From NCBI RefSeq assembly GCF_024585265.1, contig NZ_CP036533.1, positions 5,837,001 to 5,901,000 of the forward strand: a stretch of 64,000 nt of DNA, in the 5' to 3' direction. This document shows, piece after piece, positions 11,320 through 19,550 of this stretch. Both the position numbers and the translations under genes were made by a program. Numbering within the stretch: position 1 is the stretch's first letter; each line of letters begins with the position of its first letter. A model generated the notes under the pieces. That model saw only the letters and a list, made by a program, of their open reading frames with translations, was not told where the DNA came from and did not search any database. Source of the stretch: Bradyrhizobium sp. WBAH42. GTDB lineage: Bacteria > Pseudomonadota > Alphaproteobacteria > Rhizobiales > Xanthobacteraceae.

Positions 11320-12087
11320 CTACGCGCCGAGCAGCGGCTCGATGCTGCAATCGAGCAGGCGCGGATCGATCCCGGCCTCCATCCCTGAGAACATCTCGCC
11401 CATGTAGTCGATCAACGCATCGCTCGCCTTCACCGCGTCCTCGACGCGGCGGTTGGCGACGGCTGCAAGAATGGCGAGATGATGATCGATCGTGCCTGAC
11501 AGGTCCGCCTGTCCCGGCATGAAGCGGTGGTGGATGTAGCCGATGCGGCGATACAGCGTGTGCAGCGGCCGAAGCGTGTGCACCAGGAACGGCTCGCCGG
11601 CTGCCTCCAGCACCAGCGCGTCGATGCGGCGGTCGAGGCTGTTGAACTCGTCGAGTGTCAAAGTGGCGCGACGTTCGCGCAGCAAACGCTCGATGTGCAA
11701 GGCCTGATTGCGGTGGGAAAGACTGGCGCGATCCGCCGCGAGGCGAATGACAAAACGCTCCATGTCGCGTCGCAGGCCGAGCAGCATGCGTTCGCGCGCC
11801 AGATCGATCGGCGCGATGTTGAGGCCATGACGGGGCCGGATGATGATGAGGGTGTCGGCGGAGAGACGATTGACGGCGTGATGCACCGGCGTGCGGCCAA
11901 AACCGGTGATTTGCTGCAATTCCAGCATGGTCATGAATTGGCCGGGCTTGAGCTCGCAATGAACCAGGAGCTCTTCGATCCTTTGATAGGCCAACTCGAA
12001 AAAGTTGAGACGATTGCTGCGGGAGCGCCGGCCTCCGCCGTCATCCTCGTCTTTCACCACTTCGAGCGCGCGCTTGCGCCGTGCCAT
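11320..12087 (-). CDS. GntR-family transcriptional regulator with FCD domain
   Basis: A 255-residue regulator. The N-terminal winged helix (about residues 28-95: AYQRIEELLVHCELKPGQ, then TGFGRTPVHHAVNRL) is the GntR DNA-binding fold. The C-terminal all-helical FCD ligand domain carries LDRRIDALVLEAAGEP and YIHHRFMPGQ..IDHHLAIL, with the His residues expected to bind metal. ATG at 12087 is preceded by GGAGG. It is transcribed divergently from the dehydratase gene, with the palindromes at 12156-12171 and 12196-12211 between them. It most likely represses the hexonate operon and releases on a sugar-acid ligand. Confidence 0.9.
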   Translation of the reverse strand: MARRKRALEVVKDEDDGGGRRSRSNRLNFFELAYQRIEELLVHCELKPGQFMTMLELQQITGFGRTPVHHAVNRLSADTLIIIRPRHGLNIAPIDLARERMLLGLRRDMERFVIRLAADRASLSHRNQALHIERLLRERRATLTLDEFNSLDRRIDALVLEAAGEPFLVHTLRPLHTLYRRIGYIHHRFMPGQADLSGTIDHHLAILAAVANRRVEDAVKASDALIDYMGEMFSGMEAGIDPRLLDCSIEPLLGA

Positions 12088-12155
12088 GTCGTCCTCCCGT
12101 CAGCCCGCGCTCTCGTTGCAGGATGGCGCCCTGGTTGTGGCACCCTTAAAACATG

Positions 12156-12171
12156 TTGTGATATATTACAA
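12156..12171. promoter_or_regulatory. Candidate GntR operator 1 (near-palindrome)
   Basis: TTGTGATATATTACAA is a 16-bp near-perfect inverted repeat, AT-rich against a GC-rich background. It lies in the divergent region 69 bases from the regulator start. It overlaps AACATGTT, which recurs in the second palindrome. The assignment to the GntR protein rests on position only. Confidence 0.5.
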
Positions 12172-12195
12172 GCAGGCGTAAGACGTCGGCACGGC

Positions 12196-12211
12196 CTGCA
12201 ACATGTTGCAG
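12196..12211. promoter_or_regulatory. Candidate GntR operator 2 (perfect 16-bp palindrome)
   Basis: CTGCAACATGTTGCAG is a perfect palindrome 53 bases upstream of the dehydratase GTG. Its core ACATGTTG repeats at 12151-12158. Two sites about 45 bases apart centre to centre would fit cooperative binding by a dimeric GntR/FCD repressor. Confidence 0.55.
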
Positions 12212-12263
12212 CGCAAAATGAGACGTCGGGTGCGAAGCGCCTTTCGATGGGAGGATAGTTGCC

Positions 12264-13463
12264 GTGAAGATCACGTCGATCGAGACACTGCGCACCGAGG
12301 AATTTTCCAACGTCATTTGGGTCCGCGTTCACACCGACACCGGTCTGATCGGTCTCGGCGAAACCTTCTATGGCGCCGGCGCCGTCGAAGCGCAGATCCA
12401 CGACACCTTTGCCGGCCGCCTGCTCGGCCGCAATCCACTGCACATCGAAGCGATCCATCGCGACATGCTGAACCTGCCGATGGCGCAGTCCTCCACCGGC
12501 GTCGAATACCGCGCGGCCTCCGCGATCGACATCGCGCTGTGGGATCTGTTCGGCAAGGTCTGCGGCCAGCCGGTGCACCAGATGCTCGGCGGCCTCTGCC
12601 GCGACAAGCAGCGCATCTACAACACCTGCGCCGGCACCCAATATGTGCGCTCGACCAATATCAGCCCGGTGGCCAATTGGAATCTCGGCGCCTCCAAGGG
12701 GCCCTATGAAGATCTCGACGGCTTCATGAACCATGCCGATGCGCTGGCCGAAAGCCTGCTCGAAAGCGGCATCTCGGCGATGAAGATCTGGCCGTTCGAT
12801 CCGGCGGCGCAGGAGAACAAGGGCCTCTACATCACCGCATCGCAGATGAAGCAGGCGATCCAGCCGTTCGAGAAGATCCGCAAAGCCGTCGGCGACAAGA
12901 TGGAGATCATGGTCGAGCTGCACTCGCTGTGGAATTTGCCGACCGCCAAGCAGATCGCCCGTGCGCTCGAGCCCTACAAGCCGACCTGGTACGAAGACCC
13001 GATCCGGATGAACTCGCCGCAGGCGCTGGCCGAATATGCCCGCTCGACCGACGTCTGGGTCTGCGCCAGCGAGACGCTGGGTTCGCGCTTCCCCTACAAG
13101 GACATGCTCGACCGCGACGCCATGCATGTGGTGATGGCCGATCTGTGCTGGACCGGCGGTCTCACCGAAGGCCGCAAGATCGCGGCGATGGCCGAGACCT
13201 ATCACCGGCCCTTCGCACCGCACGATTGCATCGGCCCGATCGGCTTCATCGCCGCCATCCACATGTCCTTCAGCCAGCCCAACACCCTGATCCAGGAATC
13301 CGTGCGCGCCTTCTACAAGGGCTGGTACAATGAGCTCGTCACCACGATGCCCACCATCAAGGACGGCTATGTCTTCCCGATGGAAGGTCCCGGCCTGGGC
13401 GTCGACCTTCTGCCAGCCGTCTTCGAGCGCACCGATCTCATCGTGCGCCGCTCCAACGCTTGA
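12264..13463 (+). CDS. Enolase-superfamily (mandelate racemase/muconate lactonizing type) hexonate dehydratase
   Basis: A 399-residue enolase-superfamily protein with an N-terminal capping domain and a TIM barrel. Candidate catalytic and metal residues are K174 (SAMKIWPFD), E218 and H220 (MVELHSLW), E244 (WYEDP), E270 (CASET) and H320 (FAPHDC). The family abstracts a proton alpha to a carboxylate; the operon partners suggest dehydration of a gluconate- or idonate-type acid to a 2-keto-3-deoxy acid. The exact substrate cannot be read. It starts with GTG preceded by GGGAGG and is the first gene of a three-gene operon (12-base gap to the SDR). Confidence 0.85.
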   Translation: MKITSIETLRTEEFSNVIWVRVHTDTGLIGLGETFYGAGAVEAQIHDTFAGRLLGRNPLHIEAIHRDMLNLPMAQSSTGVEYRAASAIDIALWDLFGKVCGQPVHQMLGGLCRDKQRIYNTCAGTQYVRSTNISPVANWNLGASKGPYEDLDGFMNHADALAESLLESGISAMKIWPFDPAAQENKGLYITASQMKQAIQPFEKIRKAVGDKMEIMVELHSLWNLPTAKQIARALEPYKPTWYEDPIRMNSPQALAEYARSTDVWVCASETLGSRFPYKDMLDRDAMHVVMADLCWTGGLTEGRKIAAMAETYHRPFAPHDCIGPIGFIAAIHMSFSQPNTLIQESVRAFYKGWYNELVTTMPTIKDGYVFPMEGPGLGVDLLPAVFERTDLIVRRSNA

Positions 13464-13475
13464 GGATCTATTGAG

Positions 13476-14243
13476 ATGAGCACCGCCCTTTTCGACCTTT
13501 CCGGCCGCACCGCGCTCGTGACCGGCTCCTCCCGCGGCCTCGGCCGCGCCATTGCCGAGGGCATGGCCAAGGCCGGCGCCAAGCTGATCATCAACGGCGT
13601 CGATCCCGAGCGTGTCGAGCAGGCCGTCGCCGAGTTTCGCGCCGCCGGCCATCAGGCCGAAGGCGCCGCCTTCAACGTCACCGATGAGGCCGCAATCGTG
13701 GCGGCGTTCAACGACTTCGACAAGAAGGGGATCGCCGTCGATATCCTCATCAACAATGCCGGCATCCAGCACCGCAAGCCGCTGGTCGAATTCACTACCG
13801 ACGAATGGCGCAAGGTGATCGAGACCAACCTCACCAGCGCCTTCGTGATCGGGCGCGAGGCGGCCAAGCGCATGATCCCGCGCAAGCACGGCAAGATCAT
13901 CAATATCGGCTCGCTCGGCAGCGAGCTCGCGCGCCCCACCATCGCGCCCTACACCGCGGCCAAGGGCGGCATCAAGAATCTCACGCGCTCGATGGCGGTG
14001 GAATGGGCCCAGCACGGCATCCAGGCCAATGCGATCGGCCCGGGCTACATGCTGACCGACATGAACGAGGCGCTGGTCAACAACGCCGACTTCAACAACT
14101 GGCTGATGGGCCGCATCCCCTCCAAGCGCTGGGGCAAGCCGGATGAGCTGGTGGGCGCCGCGATCTTCCTCGCCTCGGACGCGTCGACCTACGTCAACGG
14201 CCAGATCATCTATGTCGATGGCGGCATGATCGCCGCGATGTGA
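13476..14243 (+). CDS. SDR, gluconate 5-dehydrogenase-like
   Basis: A 255-residue classical short-chain dehydrogenase. The Rossmann motif TGSSRGLGRAIA is near residue 17, NNAG is at the expected place, and the triad is complete (Ser in NIGSLGS, Tyr and Lys in PYTAAKGG). The sequence resembles gluconate 5-dehydrogenases (IdnO/Gno), which reduce 5-ketogluconate to gluconate or work in reverse. Together with the next gene it would interconvert L-idonate, 5-ketogluconate and D-gluconate. Second gene of the operon. The C-terminus ends YVDGGMIAAM. Confidence 0.85.
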   Translation: MSTALFDLSGRTALVTGSSRGLGRAIAEGMAKAGAKLIINGVDPERVEQAVAEFRAAGHQAEGAAFNVTDEAAIVAAFNDFDKKGIAVDILINNAGIQHRKPLVEFTTDEWRKVIETNLTSAFVIGREAAKRMIPRKHGKIINIGSLGSELARPTIAPYTAAKGGIKNLTRSMAVEWAQHGIQANAIGPGYMLTDMNEALVNNADFNNWLMGRIPSKRWGKPDELVGAAIFLASDASTYVNGQIIYVDGGMIAAM

Positions 14244-14269
14244 CCGCCAAGACAGCGAAGGAGCAAGCC

Positions 14270-15301
14270 ATGCGCGCCGTCGTCATCCACGCCCCGAAGG
14301 ACCTGCGGATCGACAATTATGCCGATCCGGCCCCCGGCCCTGGCGAGGTCCGCGTCAAGATCGCCAATGGCGGCATCTGCGGCTCCGATCTGCACTACTA
14401 CCATCACGGCGGTTTCGGCGTCGTGCGGATCCAGCAGCCGATGGCGCTGGGTCACGAGATCGCCGGCGTCGTTGCGGATGTCGGTGACGGCGTCACCAGC
14501 GTCAAGCCGGGCACGCGCGTCGCGGTCAACCCGAGCAAGCCGTGCGGGGCGTGCCTGCATTGCCAGGAGGGCCTACGCAACCAGTGCCTCGACATGCGCT
14601 TCCTCGGCAGTGCCATGCGCTTTCCCCATGTGCAGGGCGGCTTTCGCGAGTTCATCGCGGTCGACGCGACGCAGGCCGTGCCGATCGGGGACAAGCTGTC
14701 GCTGGCGGAAGCCGCGGTCGCCGAACCGCTCGCGGTGTGCCTGCATGCCGGCAAGCAGGCCGGTCCCCTGCTCGGCAAGCGCGTGCTGATTACCGGCTGC
14801 GGTCCGATCGGCGCGCTGATGATTTTGGTCTCGCGTTTCGGCGGCGCGTCCGAGATCGTTGTCACGGATGTGGCCGACGCCCCGCTCGCGGTCGCGAAAA
14901 AGCTCGGCGCCACGCATGCCATCAACGTCGCGACCAATGCCGCCGCGCTCGATCCCTGGCGCGCCGGCAAGGGCGTGTTCGACACGCTGTTCGAGGCCTC
15001 CGGCAACCAGGCCGCGCTCCGCACCGCGCTCGACGTGCTCAGGCCCGGTGCGACGCTGGTGCAGCTCGGCCTCGGCGGCGAGATGACGCTGCCGATCAAT
15101 TCGATCGTCGCCAAGGAATTGCAGCTCCGCGGCACCTTCCGTTTCGATCCCGAGTTCGAGCTCGCGGTACGCCTGATGGGCGAGGGCCTGATCGACGTCA
15201 AGCCGCTGATCACGGCCACCATGCCGTTCGAGAACGCCGTCGCCGCTTTCGAGCTCGCCAGCGACCGCTCGCAGTCGATGAAGGTGCAGCTTACCTTCTA
15301 G
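14270..15301 (+). CDS. idnD: Zinc-dependent L-idonate 5-dehydrogenase-like MDR
   Basis: A 343-residue zinc alcohol-dehydrogenase-family protein. Catalytic-zinc ligands appear in GGICGSDLHYY and MALGHEIAGV; structural-zinc cysteines appear in CGACLHCQEGLRNQC; the coenzyme motif is ITGCGPIGAL. The GICGSDLHYYHHG opening is typical of L-idonate 5-dehydrogenases (IdnD). ATG at 14270 is preceded by GAAGGAG; a GTG at 14240 overlapping the SDR stop is less likely. Third gene of the hexonate operon. Its 3' end overlaps the convergent DUF3280 gene by 11 bases. Confidence 0.85.
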   Translation: MRAVVIHAPKDLRIDNYADPAPGPGEVRVKIANGGICGSDLHYYHHGGFGVVRIQQPMALGHEIAGVVADVGDGVTSVKPGTRVAVNPSKPCGACLHCQEGLRNQCLDMRFLGSAMRFPHVQGGFREFIAVDATQAVPIGDKLSLAEAAVAEPLAVCLHAGKQAGPLLGKRVLITGCGPIGALMILVSRFGGASEIVVTDVADAPLAVAKKLGATHAINVATNAAALDPWRAGKGVFDTLFEASGNQAALRTALDVLRPGATLVQLGLGGEMTLPINSIVAKELQLRGTFRFDPEFELAVRLMGEGLIDVKPLITATMPFENAVAAFELASDRSQSMKVQLTF

Positions 15302-16175
15302 GTGCGTCGGTGGCCTGCTGGCTGTCGATCAGCCGGTCGCTGATCAGGCGAACCGCACCGCGTTTCCAGGAATAGTCGGCGCCCATGCGCAGGCCGCTGT
15401 CGCCCCGCGCCAGCACCGCGCCGGTCCTGGCATCGCGAACCTGGAAGCCGAGCGTGTATTCGGTGCGGCTGACGCGGCGCACCACGCCGATCAGCGATTG
15501 GTCCGCACCGAGCTTGCGTGCAATGGAAGCCTCGCAGCCGCCGCAATCCCGCAAAGCGCCGGTTTTCCCCGCCTCTCCGCTAACGTCGACGATCCGGTAA
15601 CGGCCGGAATGCCCGAGCGCCTCGCGCACACCGCCAGTGACCTCCGCGAGATATGACGCATCTGACGCAGCGGACGCGCCCGCTGAAGCGGCCGTCATGT
15701 CCTCGAGCTCGAAATCGAACACGGCAAGCTCGACCGGCGCAGGCGTGCCGAGCGCAGCCATGACCTCGCGAGACACAAAGATCTCGGCGCGCTCCCATGC
15801 TTCATCATTGTCGCCGCGGAAGCTGTAGAGCTTGTCCAGCACGAGCGTCTTGGCGCCGACGTTGATCACGGCAACCTTGGCCCATTGCACCAGCGTGCTC
15901 GTCTTCTGAATGCCGCCGACCACCTTGAACGCCGCTCCGTCCTGGGCCGAGGACACCAGCCGATAGCGCCCACCCTCGCCGATGTCTCGTCTGAGTGCGG
16001 CCATGAACGCCGCCAGCCGCCGCTCGTGGGCGGCGGTCTGGTTGGTCGGCTCGGCCGAGGTGTCGGTGTAGCTGAAATCGTCCATGGCAACCCCGATGGC
16101 GGACTGCGCAGCGACGGGCGAGCAGGAGAGGAGGAAGAGGAGACAGGCAGAGAGAACCGGCCGGGAGCGGTGCAT
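15291..16175 (-). CDS. DUF3280/DUF2380-family secreted protein
   Basis: A 294-residue protein with a clear signal peptide (MHRSRPVLSACLLFLLSCSPVAAQ). The mature part has two similar halves, each with a conserved VAVFDFELED- or VAMDDFSY-like strand and GGRYRLV / SGRYRIVDVS, as in DUF3280/DUF2380 proteins. A Cys pair sits at DCGGCEA. The function is unknown; it is presumably periplasmic. In methylotrophic bacteria such proteins occur near alcohol dehydrogenase systems (from memory). Here it is divergent from a MoxY-like kinase (start 16362), which points to a shared regulon. Confidence 0.75.
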   Translation of the reverse strand: MHRSRPVLSACLLFLLSCSPVAAQSAIGVAMDDFSYTDTSAEPTNQTAAHERRLAAFMAALRRDIGEGGRYRLVSSAQDGAAFKVVGGIQKTSTLVQWAKVAVINVGAKTLVLDKLYSFRGDNDEAWERAEIFVSREVMAALGTPAPVELAVFDFELEDMTAASAGASAASDASYLAEVTGGVREALGHSGRYRIVDVSGEAGKTGALRDCGGCEASIARKLGADQSLIGVVRRVSRTEYTLGFQVRDARTGAVLARGDSGLRMGADYSWKRGAVRLISDRLIDSQQATDAPRR

Positions 16176-16361
16176 GAACGGACCTCGTGGATGGAACGCA
16201 AATCTGCGCGGGCCACCTCACGCCCCGCAGCCGTCGCCGTCCCGACCAACGCCGGGAAAATTTCACGACGTTGCACTGCGGCAAGTCGGGAACGCTTCCC
16301 GCCGCTGGCGTTCTGCCCTTTAATGAGGCGCGACAAGCCCGTTCGCACCAGGTGCAAGCCG

Positions 16362-17744
16362 ATGTGGAATCGCCCGAGGTTCGATCTCAAGGTCCGTCTG
16401 ACGCTGCGCGTGGCCGCGATATCGGCCGCCTGCTTCGCCGCGATCTCCACCTATTTCCTTGTCACGGCTGACCGCGCCGCGCATGCGCGCATCGACGGTA
16501 TCGCCGCCATCGTGGCGAAGACGCTGGAGCTGCAGCAAGGCAAGGTGCAGTGGGCGGCGAGCCCCCGCTCGGACTTTCCGAACCTCGACCCGGTGTCGGC
16601 CCATGTCATGACGCCCGGCCTGTGTCTTGGATTCCGTGGGCCGAGCGGCGAGATGCTGCAGCGTTTCTGTAGCGGCGCGCCTGCCCCGGCCAGCCCGCCG
16701 CCGCAAGCCTTCGCCGCCTTCTATCGCGGCGTGTTCGACCCCGGCCGCGAGGCGGCGCGGCCCGTGATCGTGCGCGGAACCAAGCTCGGCGAGACCGTGG
16801 TTTCGCTCGACCCGGCGGTGCAGACGGCGGACGCCTGGCACGAGGCCGGCCGCCTGATGATCGCGCTTGCGATCGCGCTGCCGCTGCTCTGCGCGCTGGT
16901 CTATGCCGCACTGGCCCGCGCGCTGCGCCCCACCCGCATGATCGGCAGCGGCCTCGAACGCATCGCCGCCGGCGACCTCACCGCCCGGCTGCCGCCATTC
17001 GACCTCGCCGAGCTCTCCGCCATCCGCGACGTCTTCAACCATCTCGCCGAAAGCCTCGACACCGCGCTCGCCGAGCGGAGCGAACTGACGCGGAAGCTGA
17101 TCGCGCTCCAGGACGAGGAGCGCCGCCATCTCGCCCGCGAGCTGCATGACGAATTCGGCCAGTCGCTGGCCGCGATCCGCGCGCTGGCCGCATCCGCCCG
17201 CCAGACTGCGGCGCAGGACTGTCCCGGCTTGCTCGGCGAATGCGACAGCATTGCCCGCACCGCGACCGGCATGATGGAGACGCTGCGCGGCGCGCTGTTC
17301 CGGCTGCGGCCGCCCGATGTCGATGAGCTTGGCCTCATCGCTAGCCTCGAAGGCCTGGTGTCGGGTTGGAACGGCCGCAGCCGCGGCCAGCCCCGCTTCG
17401 AGATCCGGTTCGACGGCGCTTTCGAAGGCGTGCCCGCCGCCGTCAGTGCCAACCTGTATCGCATCGTGCAGGAGGCGCTCACCAACGCCACCAAGCATGC
17501 CGGCGCAACGAAGGTCAGCCTGCATCTGACCATGGCCGACAGCGAGATCGCGCTCGCGATCGAGGACGATGGCCGGCCGAACGAAGCTGCCGCCAAGTCC
17601 GGCATGGGCCTGCTTGGCATGCGCGAGCGCGTCGCTGCGCTTCGCGGCCGGCTCAGCTTTGAGACCGGCCCTCACGGCTCGGCGCTGCGCGTAATCATTC
17701 CGCTCGCGGCTGCCGCGTCTGGGGCCCTGGAGCATGCGGCATGA
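16362..17744 (+). CDS. NarL-type sensor histidine kinase, MoxY-like
   Basis: A 460-residue membrane kinase. TM1 lies about residues 12-33, then a periplasmic region of about 130 residues resembling the LapD/MoxY N-terminal sensor, then TM2 (MIALAIALPLLCALVYAAL) and HAMP. HisKA_3 has the phospho-accepting His262 (RELHDEFGQSL), and the HATPase_c carries GLLGMRERVAAL. The start is set at 16362 (MWNRPRFDLKVRL), with AGGTG upstream; an ATG at 16323 is the alternative. It overlaps the response regulator by ATGA. By analogy with MoxYX it may sense a methanol- or alcohol-related signal, but no such dehydrogenase is in the window. Confidence 0.85.
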   Translation: MWNRPRFDLKVRLTLRVAAISAACFAAISTYFLVTADRAAHARIDGIAAIVAKTLELQQGKVQWAASPRSDFPNLDPVSAHVMTPGLCLGFRGPSGEMLQRFCSGAPAPASPPPQAFAAFYRGVFDPGREAARPVIVRGTKLGETVVSLDPAVQTADAWHEAGRLMIALAIALPLLCALVYAALARALRPTRMIGSGLERIAAGDLTARLPPFDLAELSAIRDVFNHLAESLDTALAERSELTRKLIALQDEERRHLARELHDEFGQSLAAIRALAASARQTAAQDCPGLLGECDSIARTATGMMETLRGALFRLRPPDVDELGLIASLEGLVSGWNGRSRGQPRFEIRFDGAFEGVPAAVSANLYRIVQEALTNATKHAGATKVSLHLTMADSEIALAIEDDGRPNEAAAKSGMGLLGMRERVAALRGRLSFETGPHGSALRVIIPLAAAASGALEHAA

Positions 17745-18403
17745 GCGCAGTTGAAGCGACGATCCTGCTGGTCGACGACCATTCCGTCGTCCGCGAGGGC
17801 TATCGCTCGGTGCTCCAGAAACAGCCGGGCTTGCGCGTCGTCGCCGAGGCGGCCGACGGTGCGGAAGCCTATCGCCTGTACAAATCCGAGACGCCCGACC
17901 TCGTCATCATGGACCTCAGCATGCCCGGCATCGGCGGCATCGAGGCGGTCAGGCGGATCAGGCAGTGGGACAAGACTGCGCGGATTCTCGTTTTCACCAT
18001 GCACGAGAATGCCGGCTTTGCCGTGCAGGCGATCCGCGCCGGTGCACGGGGTTACGTCACCAAGACCAGTCCGCCCGAGACCTTGGTGCGCGCGGTCAAG
18101 GACGTGCTCGCCGGCAAGATCGCCATCAGCCCCGACATCGACCACGAGCTTGCGCTCAGCCGGATCAGCGGCGAGACCTTGGCCGCCGACGTGCTGACGC
18201 CGCGCGAGTTCGAGGTGCTGCGGCTGCTGCTCGCCGAGAACACGACCGAGGAGATCGCCGAGACGCTGCATGTCAGCCCGAAGACGGTGGCGAACCTGCA
18301 TTCGCTGATCAAGGACAAGCTCGGCGTCGGCTCCGACATCGAGCTGGTCCGGCTGGCGCTGCGCCAGGGCATCTTGACCGAGGTCGATCTCGGCGAGGCC
18401 TGA
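17741..18403 (+). CDS. LuxR/NarL-family response regulator
   Basis: A 220-residue regulator with a receiver domain (LLVDDHSVVREGY, phospho-acceptor Asp in LVIMDLSMPGIGG, Lys in YVTKTS) and a C-terminal GerE helix-turn-helix (LTPREFEVLRLLLAENTTEE, VSPKTVANLHSLIKDKL). Its ATG overlaps the kinase stop, so the two form a coupled two-component system. The likely targets include the divergent DUF3280 gene. The length is normal for the family. Confidence 0.92.
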   Translation: MSAVEATILLVDDHSVVREGYRSVLQKQPGLRVVAEAADGAEAYRLYKSETPDLVIMDLSMPGIGGIEAVRRIRQWDKTARILVFTMHENAGFAVQAIRAGARGYVTKTSPPETLVRAVKDVLAGKIAISPDIDHELALSRISGETLAADVLTPREFEVLRLLLAENTTEEIAETLHVSPKTVANLHSLIKDKLGVGSDIELVRLALRQGILTEVDLGEA

Positions 18404-18419
18404 GCTACGCCGCGGCGGA

Positions 18420-19403
18420 TCACTCCCGCGCGACCACCGAGTCCAGCCACGCGCAGTTGAGCGGCGGCACGCGCGGATCGGCGACGCGCACGCCGCGGGC
18501 AGCGGCGTCGAGCCGCATCTCGCGCATCCGCTTGCGCTGCTCTTCGGGCATATGCAGCCGTTCGTGACCCCACAGGGAGGGCCCATCAAAGGTCTCGTGC
18601 GGCTGCCAGGTCTCGGGATCGATGACGCGTCCGCCCCAGCCGTACTCGATGAAGAAGCCGGACGGCGTATTCACATAGAACGAGGTCATGTGGTCATTGG
18701 TGTGCCGGCCCAGCGTGTAGGCGATGCGTCCCTCGTCCATTTGCGCGAGGTCGTAGCCCTGCCCGACATCGTCGAGGCAGCCGAGCTCGACCATGAAGTG
18801 ATGCATCGCCTTTCGCCCCGAGCCGACCATCGCAAAGGAGTGGTGGCGGCCGTTGACGTGGAAGAAATAGAGCCCGTAAGGCTTCAGCCCGAAATCGGAG
18901 ACGTGAAAGCCGAGCACGTCGCGATAGAACGGCAACAGCGGCTCGACATCCTCCACATTGAGCACGACATGCCCCATGCCGAGCGCCCCGGTGCGGAAGC
19001 CCGAGATCGGGCGGCCCGGCCTGAACGGCTCGCTCGCAAGCTCCGGCTTGCAAAAAGCCTCCAGCCGGTTGCCGGCGGGATCGGCAAACGCGATCAGCTC
19101 GGCGACATGCCTCTCGTCAGCGAGCGCGCGCGAGCCTCGGACCACCTTGATGCCATGGCTTTCCAGCCGTCCAGCCAACTTGTCCAGTTCGGCCGTCGAA
19201 GGAACTTCCCATCCCATCACCGCAAGGCCGGCATCGCTGCCGCCGTCGACGATCAGCCGCTGCTTGCGGTCGTCCATGCGGAAGGCCCGCATCTTGCCGC
19301 CGCGATCGACCTGCTGCATGCCGAGCAGCCCGGTCGCCATCTGGCTCCACTGGTCGAGCTGGGACGAACTGATTCCGACATAGCCGAGCGCTGCGATTTC
19401 CAT
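18420..19403 (-). CDS. Type I extradiol (catechol 2,3-) dioxygenase, VOC family
   Basis: A 327-residue two-domain VOC dioxygenase. The C-terminal repeat carries the Fe(II) ligands H145 (MGHVVLNVED), H201 or H202 (KAMHHFMVEL) and E253 (SGFFIEYGWGG), with the acid/base His238 (NDHMTSFYV). It should open a catechol ring next to the hydroxyls, as BphC or HsaC do. The C-terminus is about 30 residues longer than usual (RMREMRLDAAARG). It is divergent from an IclR regulator and next to a FAD hydroxylase and a FAH-family hydrolase, which fits a meta-cleavage route. The substrate is unknown. Confidence 0.88.
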   Translation of the reverse strand: MEIAALGYVGISSSQLDQWSQMATGLLGMQQVDRGGKMRAFRMDDRKQRLIVDGGSDAGLAVMGWEVPSTAELDKLAGRLESHGIKVVRGSRALADERHVAELIAFADPAGNRLEAFCKPELASEPFRPGRPISGFRTGALGMGHVVLNVEDVEPLLPFYRDVLGFHVSDFGLKPYGLYFFHVNGRHHSFAMVGSGRKAMHHFMVELGCLDDVGQGYDLAQMDEGRIAYTLGRHTNDHMTSFYVNTPSGFFIEYGWGGRVIDPETWQPHETFDGPSLWGHERLHMPEEQRKRMREMRLDAAARGVRVADPRVPPLNCAWLDSVVARE

Positions 19404-19550
19404 CGAATTCCTCCCGAAGGCATCGCGGCCGCCGTATTGCGGCGAGCTTGATACCAGCCGCGCGCGATCCTACGGTGGCGTTCCGCAATCGCCTCGCGTT
19501 CGCAACGACAATAAGCGCGCCGCGATATGCCACAAGGGAGGAAGTACGAA

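Noticed and set aside
19436..19489. Inverted ATTGCGG / CCGCAAT pair between the dioxygenase and IclR genes
   Set aside because: The halves are only seven bases and 40 bases apart, which can occur by chance in this composition. It may be worth a look only if conserved.
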